A stretch of 64,000 bases of DNA from Ligula intestinalis (GCA_036362985.1 JAYGXS010000006.1:16586443-16650442), one strand, 5' to 3'. Shown: positions 22,606 through 33,301, numbered from the stretch's first letter. The notes: generated by a model from the letters alone, not told the origin. Program-made: numbers and translations.

Positions 22606-23175
22606 TCAACCATAGAGTTCGGTCGCACACAAGATGGTCACAATAGCAGCACAAGAGCTGTTAACGAGCAAGCAAGCGACAGTGTCGTAGGCAAGAAAAA
22701 TGGTACTAAGAGAGAAGCCAGCATCATCATACAGGGATTAACGGAATCAACCGCAGCCACTCCCATGGACCGGCATTCCACAGATGTCCAGCTCTTCCAT
22801 GGCCTTATGAACAAAATGCTGGGACCCAATGTACCATTAGAGTGCGAAAAGGCCTTCCGCCTTGGCAAACGGCCTGAGAGCCCAACTGGAACGGCACGTC
22901 CCAGACCTCTAAAAGTGGTCATGACAAGAAGCCAAGACGCCAAGCTCATTCTATCTAGGCGTTTTAAAATAAAAGACTCTGACCCGGGAGTTTTTTTTCA
23001 ACAGGAGTTCTCAGCTGCAGAACGGAACAAACGTCGTCAACTTGTTTCCGAAAAGAGGGAGCGGGCCAGCAAGGGCGAACAAAACTTGGTTATTTACAAC
23101 AACCAAGTGATTCAACGTCCATTGTTCTCACCTTGGATAGGTCCGTTCCGGATAACCACACAGTCGGCTCAGTAG
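22591..23175 (+). mobile_element. LINE-1 ORF1 protein
   Basis: A 194-residue frame. It holds ASIIIQGLTEST, CEKAFRLGKRPE, RPLKVVMTRSQDAKLIL and QEFSAAERNKRRQLVSE. This is the single-domain RNA-binding ORF1 type of CR1/Jockey elements in worms: an RRM-like fold opening with I-x-GLxES and closing with a basic R-R-Q-L-V helix. ORF1p coats the LINE RNA. The frame overlaps the upstream end of ORF2 (from 23133) and begins at the edge of an LTR fragment, so the true 5' end is probably truncated. A 147-bp tandem duplication covers its end. Confidence 0.75.
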
Positions 23176-23330
23176 AAGGAGGATTGAGCCCAATCGAACA
23201 ACACACAGAGGCAGAACGAAGGGGAAAAACATTTGGTTATTTAGAACAACCAAGTGATCCATCGTCCACTGTTCTCCCTCAGGAAAGGTCCTCCCCGGAT
23301 GACCGCACAGTTGACCCGGAAAGGGGCGGG
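23060..23330 (+). repeat. 147-bp (49-codon) tandem repeat across the LINE-1 ORF1/ORF2 junction
   Basis: The word TTGGTTATTTA occurs at 23086 and 23233, and the sequences following each align (CAACCAAGTGAT, TCCG-GAT-ACC-CACAG). In the ORF2 frame both units read YLxQPSD, then RSxPDxxTV. The period is a multiple of three, so the frame is kept. Confidence 0.8.
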
Positions 23331-25361
23331 GAGAACCTGACTGTAACAAATTCTCGAGCAAACAGAAAGTTAACTTTCATGTACACAAATGCACAGAGTA
23401 TGCTTTCAAAGCTTGACGAGCTGAAGATTCATGCCTTTGAGTTATCACCAGATATAGTTTCAATAACGGAAACTTGACTGTCTGAACAGGTAGCCGACGG
23501 CGAGGTATCCATGCCTGGCTATCAACTGTTCAGAAAAGACAGAGAAGGTCGTCAAGGCGGTGGCGTAGCAACATACGTGAAAAATGGACTCACAGTTTTA
23601 GACAAAACGGATAAACTGGCGTGTACTTCCGAGGCCATCTGGCTGTCCATTAAAGTACCAGGTGCACCCAACCTCGATGTACTGACACTCTACCGACCAC
23701 CGAGAAGAGAGCCAGTAGTGGATGCCTCCTTGCTAGAGGAGCTGGAAAAGATTACTGCCCGATCGGACATCCTGATTGTGGGGGACTTTAACGCGCCTCA
23801 CATCGACTGGGGTGCGGCCTGCGCACATAGCTCCGATCTAACCTTCGACAGCTGCCTTCTGAGCATGACTCTGAAGTTATTTCTCACGCAACACGTCACT
23901 TTTCCGACAAGGATGCGCGATGGCCAACAGTCCAACTGTCTGGACCTCGTTCTCACGAAATCGCAGGACAGCATCGACGAAGTGTCATGTCTTCCACCAC
24001 TAGGTAAAAGCGACCATGTTGTACTGCTATGGGAGTACTCGTTATTCTCAATACCGGAGAGACCCTCAACAGCCAGACGAAATATTTGGCGAGGCGATTT
24101 CGATCGAATGAAGACCGAACTCACGCACGCCGATTGGGAAACTCTATTTTCTGGAAACATAACTGCGGACTGGGAAGCTTTCCGGACCACACTGCACAGA
24201 CTCATCGACAACCACTGTCCAATTTCGCGACAAAAGGTGAACACTAGACCGCGATGGCTTACACAGGCCTTAAAAATAGAAGTGAACAAAAAGCGGAAGC
24301 TGTGGAAAAAAATGCTAGCAGACAGGACTCCTGCATCTGTCAGTGCCTACAAAACTCAGAGAAACCGGGTCAAGGGTCTTATTCTCAAAACAAGACGGGC
24401 TTTCGAAGCAGACTTGCTAAACCGGGCCACAGTGAACCCCAAACTGTTTTACAGTTATCTCAGGCAGATTACCAAAAACAAGGATCCGATACCCCTGCTA
24501 AGGACCGCCGAGGGAAGAGACTTGATAGATGATGAAGCGAAGGCTGATCATCTGTCGAAATTTTTCCGATCAGTCTTCACAAAGGAAACGGCATACGATC
24601 ACCCCACCGACGACACCGAAGCGGATACAGTATTTGAGACTGTCCAATTCCCCGAGGCTGCTGTTCTTAAGGAACTCTTAAGCTTAAAAGAATCTAAGTC
24701 ACCAGGTCCTGACAACGTACCAGCCAAGATTTTGAAGGAGCTCGCCAATGAGTTGGCCAAACCACTCTCTATGCTCTTCCAAACCTCCTTCGAAACCGGA
24801 TGCCTACCAGTAGATTGGAAATCCGCGAGGATTACACCGCTATACAAGGGGGGAAGCCGGGTCTCAGCGAATAACTACCGACCAGTCAGCCTTACTGCAA
24901 TCTGTTGCAAAATCATGGAAAAAATTATCAAGCAACAACTTATGCAGTTCCTGGAACAAAACCATCTGCTATCGGATGCTCAGCATGGTTTTCGTAGAGG
25001 TAGGTCCTGCGTTACAAACTTGCTCTACTGTTTAGAACGGTGGACTGAGGCAGTCGATAGTGGAAACTCAGTGCATGCTGTCTATATTGACTTCAAAAAG
25101 GCTTTCGATAGCGTGCCGCACCACCGCCTCCTTTATAAAGTCAGCCGCATAGGAGTAAGAGGTAGGCTCCTTACGTGGATAAAAAGCTTCCTAATCGGTC
25201 GCTCGCAAACTGTCCACATCAGCGACAAACAGTCAGCCAAGGTTGAGGTTGAGAGTGGTGTTCCCCAAGGCTCCGTTCTCGGCCCTATTTGTTCGTTATC
25301 TACATCAACGACTGTGTCCGCGAACTGGATTGTGGCATCGCCATGTTTGCCGATGATATAA
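23133..25361 (+). mobile_element. LINE-1 ORF2: AP endonuclease and reverse transcriptase (CR1/Jockey type)
   Basis: One frame with a single stop. The endonuclease shows NAQSMLSKLDELK, SPDIVSITET, a TGA at 23475-23477 where Trp is expected, then GGGVATYV, LTLYRPP, ILIVGDFNAPHIDWG and LGKSDHVVL with the catalytic His. The RT follows: KSPGPDNVPAKILKEL, YKGGSRVSANNYRPVSLT, AQHGFRRGRSC, AVYIDFKKAFDSVPH and SGVPQGSVLGPI. The frame then fails in a T run near 25287, where one base appears to be missing; the catalytic FADD box lies in the next frame (25289-26179). With two visible lesions this is one of the youngest elements here. Confidence 0.95.
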
Positions 25362-26179
25362 AACTTTGGAGCGAAATTCGAACTGCGGCTGACGAAGTGC
25401 ACTTACAGGAAAATTTAAATAGACTTCAAAAATGGTCGGCGGACTGGCTCTTACCGTTCAATGAGAGCAAGTGCACCACCATTCGAGTTGGCAAATGCGG
25501 TTCTTCAAACGGCACGGCTTACCGACTGAATGACATACCATTGAAGGAAGTGAACGCCCAGAAAGACTTGGGAGTCTGGATCACACCCTCGCTTAAACCC
25601 TCCCTGCATTGCACAAAGGTAGCCAAGTCCGCGATGTCGATTTTATACCTCATCAAACGAGCTTTTTCTACCTTTAATGAAGATTGCTTCACAAAAGTCT
25701 TCGGAACCTTCGTACGACCGCACCTAGAATCCGCTATTCAAGCTTGGAGACCCTGGGCCAGGAAAGACATCAACATCCTGGAAAAGGTACAACGGCGCGC
25801 AACCAAACTTGTTATGGGGCAGGGCTCGCAGCCTTATGAAACACGGCTGTCGAATCTCAACCTCTTCCCTTTGCGCTACAGGCAGCTTCGGGGGGACCTG
25901 ATACTAGCATTCCGCGTATTACGTCTGCAAGACTGCTGTCTTATATCAGGGGATTTTTTCGAATTAGCAACGACCACGAATCTGAGGGGTCATTCCCTCA
26001 AATTAAAGGTGACAGGGGCCAGGCTGGACGCTCGGAAACACTTCTTTTCAAAAAGGGTGGTCGGAGCGTGGAATGCGCTTCCTCAGGACGTTGTTATGTC
26101 GGAATCGCTAGAGGGTTTTAAGCGAAAACTGGATCGATATAGCAGTGCACGATGGATCGGAACTGACAATTTGCAATAA
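25289..26179 (+). mobile_element. LINE-1 ORF2 C-terminal part (RT catalytic box, thumb, C-terminal domain)
   Basis: Continues ORF2 in a shifted frame. It gives FVIYINDCVRELD, the catalytic MFADDIKLW (about 25342-25368), LQKWSADWLLPFNESKC, KDLGVWITPSLKPSLHC, FGTFVRPHLESAIQAW, RRATKLVMG and the terminal VGAWNALPQDVV block ending at 26177. This is the standard C-terminus of flatworm CR1-like ORF2. A one-base deletion separates it from the main frame. Confidence 0.95.
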
Positions 26180-26768
26180 CAATAATACTACTTCCAATTT
26201 TTCAGTAGTATTGGTTTTTATATCCATTCACGTTTGCTATTTATTACGCCCTCCCACGCATAGCCTCATGCGAAGGTCTCCGCGGTCTACCCTACTTGGC
26301 TATCTGCGTACCGTGATTACCCGCTGGCGATCTTATCAGCCAGACCTGCCGGTCTAAACGGTCACCCTTGGTTCGACCCAAAGCGGACTGTCGACGATCT
26401 GGACGGATGCCTCTGTTTTTCCAGTTCCGTGGCGGACTCTGCAATCAGCAAGGAAGAATCAGGACGTGGCTTCTACACGGTGATGATCCTGGGAACCTTT
26501 GCAATGCCCCCCCCCAGTGGGAACTCCCTTTTTTCTCCTAAATCCCACGCATTCCCCCCACAAGGGCGACAGTTTTTCTCCTAAAAATCCCTGAGGAGTT
26601 TTTTCACTGTCTGCTCCTATTTTCATCCTATGACTCAGGACAACTGGCCTCGCCAACAGTCTAAGCAGCAAATTTTTTGCTACCACTGCACATATGTACA
26701 AATAGGGCACTCAAAGGAATTTTTCCTACATACCCTCAATATACTGATACTGATACTGATACTGATTA
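26180..26768 (+). mobile_element. LINE-1 3' untranslated region ending in a (TGATAC)n tail
   Basis: No coding potential after the ORF2 stop. A C run lies at about 26507-26515. The segment ends with about four copies of a TGATAC unit (26742-26765). CR1-group LINEs end in short tandem repeats in place of poly(A), so this is taken as the 3' end of the element. Confidence 0.6.
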
Positions 26769-26789
26769 CTCATTCAACAGCCTAAATTT

Positions 26790-27775
26790 GACCCATCCTC
26801 ACTTTCGCTCCTAAGTAGTTGGCTATTGTACGCTGCGCCGGAGCAACTAAAGTTAGAAATCGAATTTGAGAGCCTCTTTTCACAGTCTGCCAACCTTAAA
26901 TCTACCGAGCCTAGAGAAGTTGACTATCTCAAGTCGACGCTGGTGTACTGCTGCGAGCAGTACTTAAAAAAAGGCTCCAAGAAACAAAGGTCCTGTAACA
27001 AAGGCTCATCTGGATAGCTTAAGTGAGCACCGAAGTACTGAAAATATCGTGCTGACCAGACCAGACGAAGGATCCAGAATAGTACTGGTGAATTAGAATG
27101 ATTATGTCGCGAAACTAGAAGCTATCCTAGCAGATCTTCCAAAGTTCTCAAAATCCGAGAATGGAAAAGCTCGGACAGTGGTCGTTGATAGTCAGTTAAC
27201 TACAATTCTCAAAGATCTCCTCAACGAAAGTATTGTGCCTAACAGAGAGCTTGAAAGACTGAGACCTGTAGGCACGATGATAACCGGAATGTATGGCCTT
27301 CTGAGAATCCACAAACAAAGGCTACCTTGCGTCCTATCTTGGATATGAAAAACTCCCTTTATCACAACATTGCTAAATGGCTGGCAGGAAAGCTGAAGCC
27401 ACTTGGAAGTTATCTATATCCTCGAAGCTTGAAAAACACACTTGAGTTTGCTGAAGCTATAAAGAATATGAATGTTGGTGGAATTAGGATGCTCTCGTTG
27501 GCTTATCATCGTTCTTTACCAACGTATCCGTGGTAGAAACCATAAACTACCTCTGTGACGTTATCCAGAACACGAACTACCAGACAGTTATTCCCGTAAA
27601 AACTCACAAAAAACTACTTGTGCGATGGACACAACATGTACAATTTCTCTGCAATGGTCGGTTTTACAGACAAGTAGATGGTGTGGCGATGCACTCACCA
27701 CTTGTCCTGTCTCAAGTGCTTGCGTCGACAAGCAGTAAATTTCCCCACATCACATGTTGCGAAGTTTTTTAAATC
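26790..27775 (+). mobile_element. PLE-7: N-terminal half of a Penelope-like reverse transcriptase
   Basis: Frames at 26826-27060, 27060-27345, 27327-27536 and 27530-27772 together show VYAAPEQLKLEIEFE, VLTRPDEGSRIVLV (with a stop after it), NRELERLRPVGTMITGMYGLLRIHK, LRPILDMKNSLYHNIAKWL, VVETINYLCDVI and CNGRFYRQVDGVAM. These are PLE RT fingers and palm up to the MGSPL motif, here altered to MHSPL, where the element ends. Motif A (SLDVSSLFTNV type) is damaged by a frameshift near 27500. It belongs to the same subfamily as PLE-3, PLE-5 and PLE-6, judged by wording of motifs. Confidence 0.85.
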
Positions 27776-27779
27776 TTTA

Positions 27780-28188
27780 ATACTGCTAGGTAAAAGGGAC
27801 TAAATTTCACCCTTGACTGGTACGTTTCTACATTCGAATTGAATGAGCTTACCTTTCAAACAGAAGGTGGCTGAATATCCAACTGTAGAAGAATCAATCG
27901 AAAATCCATAGACAATAGAATGTTTCCAGACTTGAAATATTCTTACTATGAAACCTTTAACAACTAAACTGCACAGATACTACTTTCAATTTTTGATATT
28001 ATTGTAGCTTTGTAGAAAGGTTTTTCACTTAGAACGAACTCCCTATCTTGCATACTATGGACTAAGCATAAAAACAAAAGCAAAGTCAATAGTAAGTGTA
28101 AAAAAGGCGTTCCTTTTCAGGGCTTTTCCCTGCTTGCAAAAGGTTTTGACGGTGCCCAAGAGGTGCCTTACCAATAAATCTTATAACT
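27780..28188. other. no recognisable feature
   Basis: AT-rich spacer between PLE-7 and the Gypsy LTR. No long frame or repeat recognised. Confidence 0.4.
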
Positions 28189-28189
28189 T

Positions 28190-28690
28190 AAAGTTAGGGA
28201 AGATGGAGTTAATTCGAAAAAAGATACTGAGCACAAGGAGATTAACAGTGGCCGCTGCAAGCGCCGCGTACAATAGCCAGCTGCTTAAGAAAAAATGAGG
28301 ATATGTCAAGTTTGGGCTGTAAAACGATTAATCAATCGGCTGCCGCCAATCAGACAAGGCGGAAGTATCGATTACCTTTGAGTTTGCTCGCGTATGAAGC
28401 GATGAGTGGGTCGATAACGTGAAAAAGGCCGATAAATCGTGGAGTAGATGATCAAGCATGGATATAAGCCCTGGCAGGGTGAAAGCAGAGTGACAAAGCG
28501 CAGCAGACACCCACAGTATTCCCCGGCAAGACGGAAGGCGGCGGGTATCAACGCCGATGGCAGGGCACATGCATAAAAATATAGGTGACAAAGCGGTCGG
28601 GAAATGAACATCACGTCTACTCCGGTCGATATATATGTTGTAACGGATGCCCAGGCCGAGATATCACCGCCCAATAACACCTTGTGTGAG
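28190..28690 (-). mobile_element. Gypsy LTR, copy A (3' LTR)
   Basis: Positions 28193-28505 align with 32743-33040 in the same orientation at an eye-estimated 75-85%. The two copies flank the Gypsy coding region, so they are its LTRs. In minus orientation the LTR probably begins near 28685 at TGTTATTGGG, which follows the integrase end, and runs to about 28190. The outer half has no partner in copy B. Confidence 0.75.
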
Positions 28691-28969
28691 TTATCAAAGG
28701 AAGAACACGACAAGAATTGTGTAACAGCAGAAGTCTTTTAGTGTAATAGGTTCGACGTATTTAGGATAACAAACGTGTGTAGCACGTTTTCCATCGAACC
28801 AATCAACTCCGGTAGGATTGGCTGGTGACTCAGTGACTGAATGTAGATTGGAACTGAAATTATTAATTGATTGTCTGCCACGATGTCTCCGCTCGCGTTT
28901 AGACCGATCGATTGCCTACTGTGGGCGCGGCTACTTAGTTGCAAGCTAACTACTTGCTAAGGCTGTTCG

Positions 28970-29581
28970 TTAGGCCATCCTAACAGAATACAGGGGTCCG
29001 AGAAGAGAAGTTGGTCTGGACAGTGGCAGATGTATTTGAGTTTGAAGCAGTGGCAGGTTGTAGTTGCGGACAGGAGGGAAGAAGTAAAAGGCGACACGGT
29101 GGAATAGTGGGTTGGGGAGAGGGGAAGCAGGGGGTGGAAAACCAGCTGGCTCGTCCGGCGAAGTGTCCGGGACAGCAGCTTGGAGCCGGTCAACTTTCAC
29201 GACCTCCTCGTAAATGCCACGCCAGGCCCTCATAGGTAGATTCCGAGGGTCGCCGGACTCGATCATATCTTTGAAAGACGTGAGAGCATGTTGAGAAGTC
29301 TTTCTCGAGATAAGACTCAAGACAGAGGGCCTGGGCGGAACCGGAAAGAGCGTCCGCAAAAACTGCCGGAGATGGTGCAGGAGGTTGGTAGGATCCTCAA
29401 AAGCACCTTGGGGAGATGGCAAGATCATCTCACCGGGAAGTCGGACAGGGGCGCCGAACACCAGTTCAGAGAGGGAGCAGCCAAGGTCCGACTTGAGGGA
29501 CGAACGGGTGCCCAAGAGGACCAGAGGGAGATGGTCCGTCCAGTTCTTCAGATCGGCCGCGGCACATAGGGAGGCCTTCAA
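28970..29581 (-). mobile_element. Gypsy integrase C-terminal domain
   Basis: The frame opens MKASLCAAADLKNWTDHLP and continues LVLLGTRSSLKSDLGCSLSEL, VFGAPVRLPGEMI and DPTNLLHHLRQFLRTL, then becomes a shifted read-through to PLYSVRMA. The first half is the end of the Gypsy integrase catalytic core and its connector; the chromatin-binding end is frameshifted after about residue 85. In element order this is the last coding part before LTR copy A. Confidence 0.9.
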
Positions 29582-29997
29582 CTGGCGATGAAACTACTCG
29601 ACTATACCATTGGCAGCAGGGTGATAGACTGTAGCGCGGATGCGGGTACAGACAAAAAATGAGAGAACAAAATGGAAGAGTTTAGACGCACACTGAGCAC
29701 CGCGACCAGTTGTGATAGTGGAGGGAGTGCCGAAGATGGCAACCCAACGACTAAGGAAGGCCTTGACCACCGTGGAGGCCTATACATTTCAAAGATGGAT
29801 AGCCTCCGGCCACCGGGTGAATCAGTCCACGCAGGTGCAAAAGTAGGAAGACCCATTAGACAGAGGCGTTAAATGTCCAGGTGGATGTGACCGAACTTTG
29901 CACCAGGGCTGGGGAAGGTGCCAATGCGTGCCTCGTTGTGCCGATGGACCTTGCTCAGTTGACAGCTCAGGTAAGCCCGGGCCTAAGCTTTGCCGTT
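29582..29997 (-). mobile_element. Gypsy integrase catalytic core and part of zinc-binding domain
   Basis: From the high end the minus strand reads LSCQLSKVHRHN (the second Cys pair of the HHCC zinc finger), FPSPGAKFGHIHLDI with the first catalytic Asp, then a frame shift through the W-P-E-A and V-V-K-A-F block. The first half of the zinc domain has been displaced by the insertion at 29998-30365. Catalytic residues cannot all be read in one frame; the copy is inactive. Confidence 0.8.
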
Positions 29998-30365
29998 CTT
30001 GTGCATCCCTCGCTTCTCATCCTCCTTCCCTTCTCTTATGACTTTTTAACTGCCCATCCCTCCCACCATAACTGCTACTTGTTTTGCTGACGATTCTATT
30101 TCTGTAAATATTTCCACACAACTTGTCAATCTTGCCTACTGGCACTGGCTAGCACAGCCCTCAGTGGCAAGTCGGCAGCACCCACAATTATTGATTTTCA
30201 GCGCGTTCAAAATTTTAGTTATTGTACACACGCCCCAAGTAGCTTCCACATTTGTTGCTGTTTCTCCACCTATGACGATGGGCTCTTGTAAGAGCTTGAA
30301 AGCTCAGGAAAAAATAAATTTTGTTCCAGTGATCGACCATATGTCTCCTTTACCAAAAGGGTGAG
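29998..30365. mobile_element. about 370-bp insertion or replacement inside the Gypsy integrase
   Basis: Gypsy homology stops near 29998 and resumes near 30366, and the intervening sequence has no integrase reading frame. It is T-rich, contains CTTGTACTTGTT-like runs and an AAAAAATAAA near its end, and does not match other segments of this window by eye. Confidence 0.5.
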
Positions 30366-30860
30366 AAATGTTACGCAGGAAGGAGAAAATGTGCGGCGAA
30401 GGGATTGTGGCACGAATGGACGATGGGAGGTGGTGGAGCCGTCAAACAGGATGGTGCCGTTACCAGTAGTCAGTGGCAGTTCCTAGACTTGGAGTTCAGA
30501 AACGTCCTCATCACAGGGTAGACCAACACGGTGTTGTTAGGCAGACATGGCAGTCAGGTCGATCCCGGAAGTTAGTTGTAAATGGGTGATTGAAGGTCTG
30601 GATAATGTGTCAGCCACCTCATTGTGTGGCGGATGTCTGAGGTGAACTGCGAAATGAAGCCCAGTTGTCCAAGCTCCCCTTGGGTTAATCTTGTCTGATT
30701 GTGACTTCAAGGCGTAGGAGAGTGGTTTGTGGTCAGGGAAGACAACGAAGTCACTGCCCTCGAGGAAGTGCCGGAAGTGTTTCACGGCATGATAGACAGC
30801 CAGGAGCTCCCGTCCAAATGTGCTGCAACGCGATTTGGCAGGTGTTAGCTTCTTGGAAAA
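30366..30860 (-). mobile_element. Gypsy RNase H and start of integrase
   Basis: The minus strand gives VKHFRHFLEGSDFVVFPDHKPLSYALKS-type RNase H sequence (30785-30700; DHKPL holds a catalytic Asp), then NEVADTLSRPSI at about 30610-30575, QHRVGLPCDEDVSELQV and HRPFVPQSLRR. RNase H removes the RNA strand during reverse transcription. Stops occur near 30537 and 30490 and frames shift between the blocks. Confidence 0.88.
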
Positions 30861-30863
30861 GAG

Positions 30864-31928
30864 CTAAGGGGTTGAGTCTGACCTGCAACGTGCTGTTGAA
30901 AAAACCGCGCCGACTACACCATTGGAGGCAATGACCATGAGGTAGATAAGTGCATCAGAAACATAGTGCATCAGGAGTGTGGCATCGGCCAGGGCAACCT
31001 GCACCTTCTCGAAAACAGCGAAGGCGTCTGCGGGTGGCTCAAACGATCGTTTGGAAGTAGAGCGAAGCTTCATGAGCTGCAGAATAGAAGTTCCCCATGC
31101 CCAGAAAACGCAAAATTTGACGCTTAGAAGAGGGAGGCGAGAAGTCGCAGATAACTGCAACTTTGGCCGGCAGAGGATGGATGCCATAAGAGTCGACCAG
31201 GTGTCCAAGAAATTCGAGAGACGACACACCGAAGACAAAATTGGACGGGCTGAAAACAACGCCAAAGTGTTGAAGGTGGTCCAACACCTTTGTGAAATGT
31301 TCCATTTGTTCCTCGGTGGTTGAGCTGGCAACAAAGTGGTTGTCAATGTAGGCGTAAACAAAAGGTAGGCAATGGAGCACCCGACCAACGGACGTCTGGA
31401 AGGTCTAGGAGGCGTTACGGAGTTCAAACGATACGCGCAGGAACTCAACGAGATTAAATGGGGTGGTGACGGCCATCTCAGTAACATCCTCCGGGGTGAT
31501 GGAAATCTTACGGAAGACCCGGACCAGGTCAATCTTCGAGAACACGGACTTGCCGAATAGGGCACCGGCAAAATCCTGAAGATGCGGCACAGAGTAGCGG
31601 TCCGATTGGTGACGTTGTTCAGGGCCTGGTAGTAACCGCAGGGGCGCCAGTCACCAGCAGTGGCCTTGGGGACCGTGTGAAGGGGTGAGGACCACGGGCT
31701 GTCAGATTGACGGACAATGCCTGCTTGAGGCATGAAGTCAAACTCGGCCTTAGCGGCAGTGAGACTTATAGGCGCGAGACGGCGTAGCCTGGAGAACACT
31801 GGAAGGCCAACGGTCCGGATATGATGGAGAATGTCGTGTGGCGTGGAAGATGCGCTGAAGTTTGGACGAGTGAGTGTAGGATATTGGGCGAGAAGTTTGC
31901 GAAATGGACTCTCAGGATCTGGGTCCAA
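30864..31928 (-). mobile_element. Gypsy reverse transcriptase
   Basis: The 354-codon frame begins PESPFRKLLAQYPTLTRPNF, then HHIRTVGLPVFSRLRRLAP and GIVRQSDSPWSSPLHTVPK, and WRPCGYYQALNN (expected GDYRALN). After a frameshift, motif A reads FSKIDLVRVF and ITTPFNLVEFLR (about 31550-31440). In a third frame follow FVYAYIDNHFVAS, KCNFVFG-like sequence and LEFLGHLVDSYGI. The catalytic YIDD is YIDN, so the second metal-binding Asp is lost. Typical flatworm Gypsy, decayed. Confidence 0.92.
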
Positions 31929-32245
31929 GACAGCAAGTTCGTGGAACAGCTCAGATTAAAGGATACCTCGGGAGGGAGTTTCGTTGTCTAGTCATGCAAA
32001 CTGGAGTGGCAGCAGTGCACCATGAGATTCATGGCAACGACGAAGTCTGCACCAAGAATGATGGAAGGCAAGTCAGCGACGTCAAACACTCAAGGAAGGA
32101 GTCGTCGGAGGCCAATGTTCAATGACAAAGAGAGAGCAGGTGCCAGGGGTCGCAGTTGCCGAAATGTTGACGGCCTGAAGGAAAAAGCCGTAGTTGGGGC
32201 ATCAAAAAGAAACGCCAGAAAGATTGGTGGCATTCACCTTTGCCT
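31929..32245 (-). mobile_element. Gypsy protease, C-terminal part
   Basis: One minus frame reads LNIGLRRLLP, a stop, VFDVADLPSIILGADFV and the following HD-TTKLP. The ILGADF segment is the conserved C-terminal block of retropepsin-like Gypsy proteases. The active-site DTG is not visible upstream, where the frame is scrambled. Confidence 0.75.
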
Positions 32246-32399
32246 GGACTGGCTTGCCTGTTTGCTCTGCTTAGAGGTGAATGAGCAGGGGAAGATGCAA
32301 CGACGGGCTTTGATACCAAAGCTGGAGTGATACCAACATATGGTAGGTGAGCTGAGACGATATGAAAAAGCAGGCTGGACATTACAGGTAGCTAGGCTC

Positions 32400-32742
32400 G
32401 CTGGACGTCACGATGGAGAGTTTGATTGCTGTTGAAAAGTAACTAGCTGTTCATTGAGTTGCTCAATTTTAGCCTTCCGTTCTGAAAGAGGCGATACAGG
32501 AGAATGCACAGGAGTTGGGAGCGCGGCAGGTGAGGCTTTAGCAAAGTCGTACCTCTCCATCAACTATTTGCCCATTAGAGTGAGAGAACCAACAGCAAGC
32601 GCTAGGATGCGCTGAACTTCTGGAGGAAAGGCGTCCATTATCAAAAGTTGACTTTAGCGTAGATTTGGAAGTTGTGTTCGGATTGAGTCGACAATTGTCG
32701 CAAATTGTTGTTTGGTCGACAGCAAAAGGTTCCCCAAATCGC
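32400..32742 (-). mobile_element. Gypsy gag fragment
   Basis: Broken frames give QQFATIVDSIRTQLPNLR, FPPEVQRILALAVGSLTLMGK (stop), LMERYDFAKASPA and ERKAKIEQLNEQLVTFQQQ. This looks like the C-terminal part of gag. It abuts LTR copy B directly, so the leader and N-terminal gag have been deleted. Confidence 0.6.
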
Positions 32743-33040
32743 AAGTCTAGGAAGACGGAATAAATAGGAACAAAAGTACTGAGCACAAGTAGGTTTACAA
32801 TGGCCGCTTCAGGCACCGCGTACAATAGCCAGCAGCATAGGAGCAAAAGTGAGGATGTGTCAAGGTTGGGCTGTTGAATGAGTAATAAATCGGCTGCCGC
32901 CAATCAGACGAGGCGGAAGTGTCGATTACCTTTGTGTGCACGCGCGTATTAGGCGGCGAGTGGGTCCATTACTTGAAAAAATTCGATAAATCGCGAAAAA
33001 AGGTGACTGGGCATGGCGAAAGCAGAATGAATCAACGCAG
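32743..33040 (-). mobile_element. Gypsy LTR, copy B (5' LTR, truncated)
   Basis: Aligns with copy A (28193-28505) and, inverted, with copy C (22436-22605). All three agree up to CGCAGCAG. Copy A then continues as LTR, while B and C switch at that base to Penelope RT sequence. The outer half of the LTR is thus missing. Confidence 0.75.
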
Positions 33041-33210
33041 CAGGCTCCCACAGGCCCGTTTCCCGCAAATGTTTTTATGGGCAAGATAAAAAAACGAGTC
33101 TAAGGGACACCATCAATGGCTTTGCATTTTACGGTCGATATGTGGATGATATCGTCCGTTTGACAGACTATAACGCTGACAATGACGCCCTGGTCGCGAA
33201 GTTTAAAATA
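33041..33210 (+). mobile_element. PLE RT palm fragment fused to LTR copy B
   Basis: GGCTCCCA, then CGCAAATG and TTTATGGGCAAG, and the stretch encoding FYGRYVDDIV (about 33125-33155, YVDD present), then LTDYNADNDALVAKF. It is nearly identical to PLE-3 (22250-22430), including the breakpoint with the LTR. A TAA after the GKIKKRV-like start interrupts it. Homology ends near 33207. Confidence 0.85.
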
Positions 33211-33301
33211 CACCAACTCAGAAGAAAAAGCGATCACTGCAACAAGAGCTTTATTGTCCTGATGCTTCTGATTCCGTCGGGAATCCTTAGTCATAGGTAA
33301 T

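Noticed and set aside
22409..22615. 68-codon plus-strand frame before LINE-1
   Set aside because: It is LTR copy C read through; not a gene.
24254..24532. 92-codon frame inside LINE-1
   Set aside because: Out-of-frame shadow of ORF2.
28328..28713. two open frames in the Gypsy LTR
   Set aside because: They lie wholly in LTR sequence; similarity to the frame at 22409-22615 is due to the shared LTR, not to a protein.
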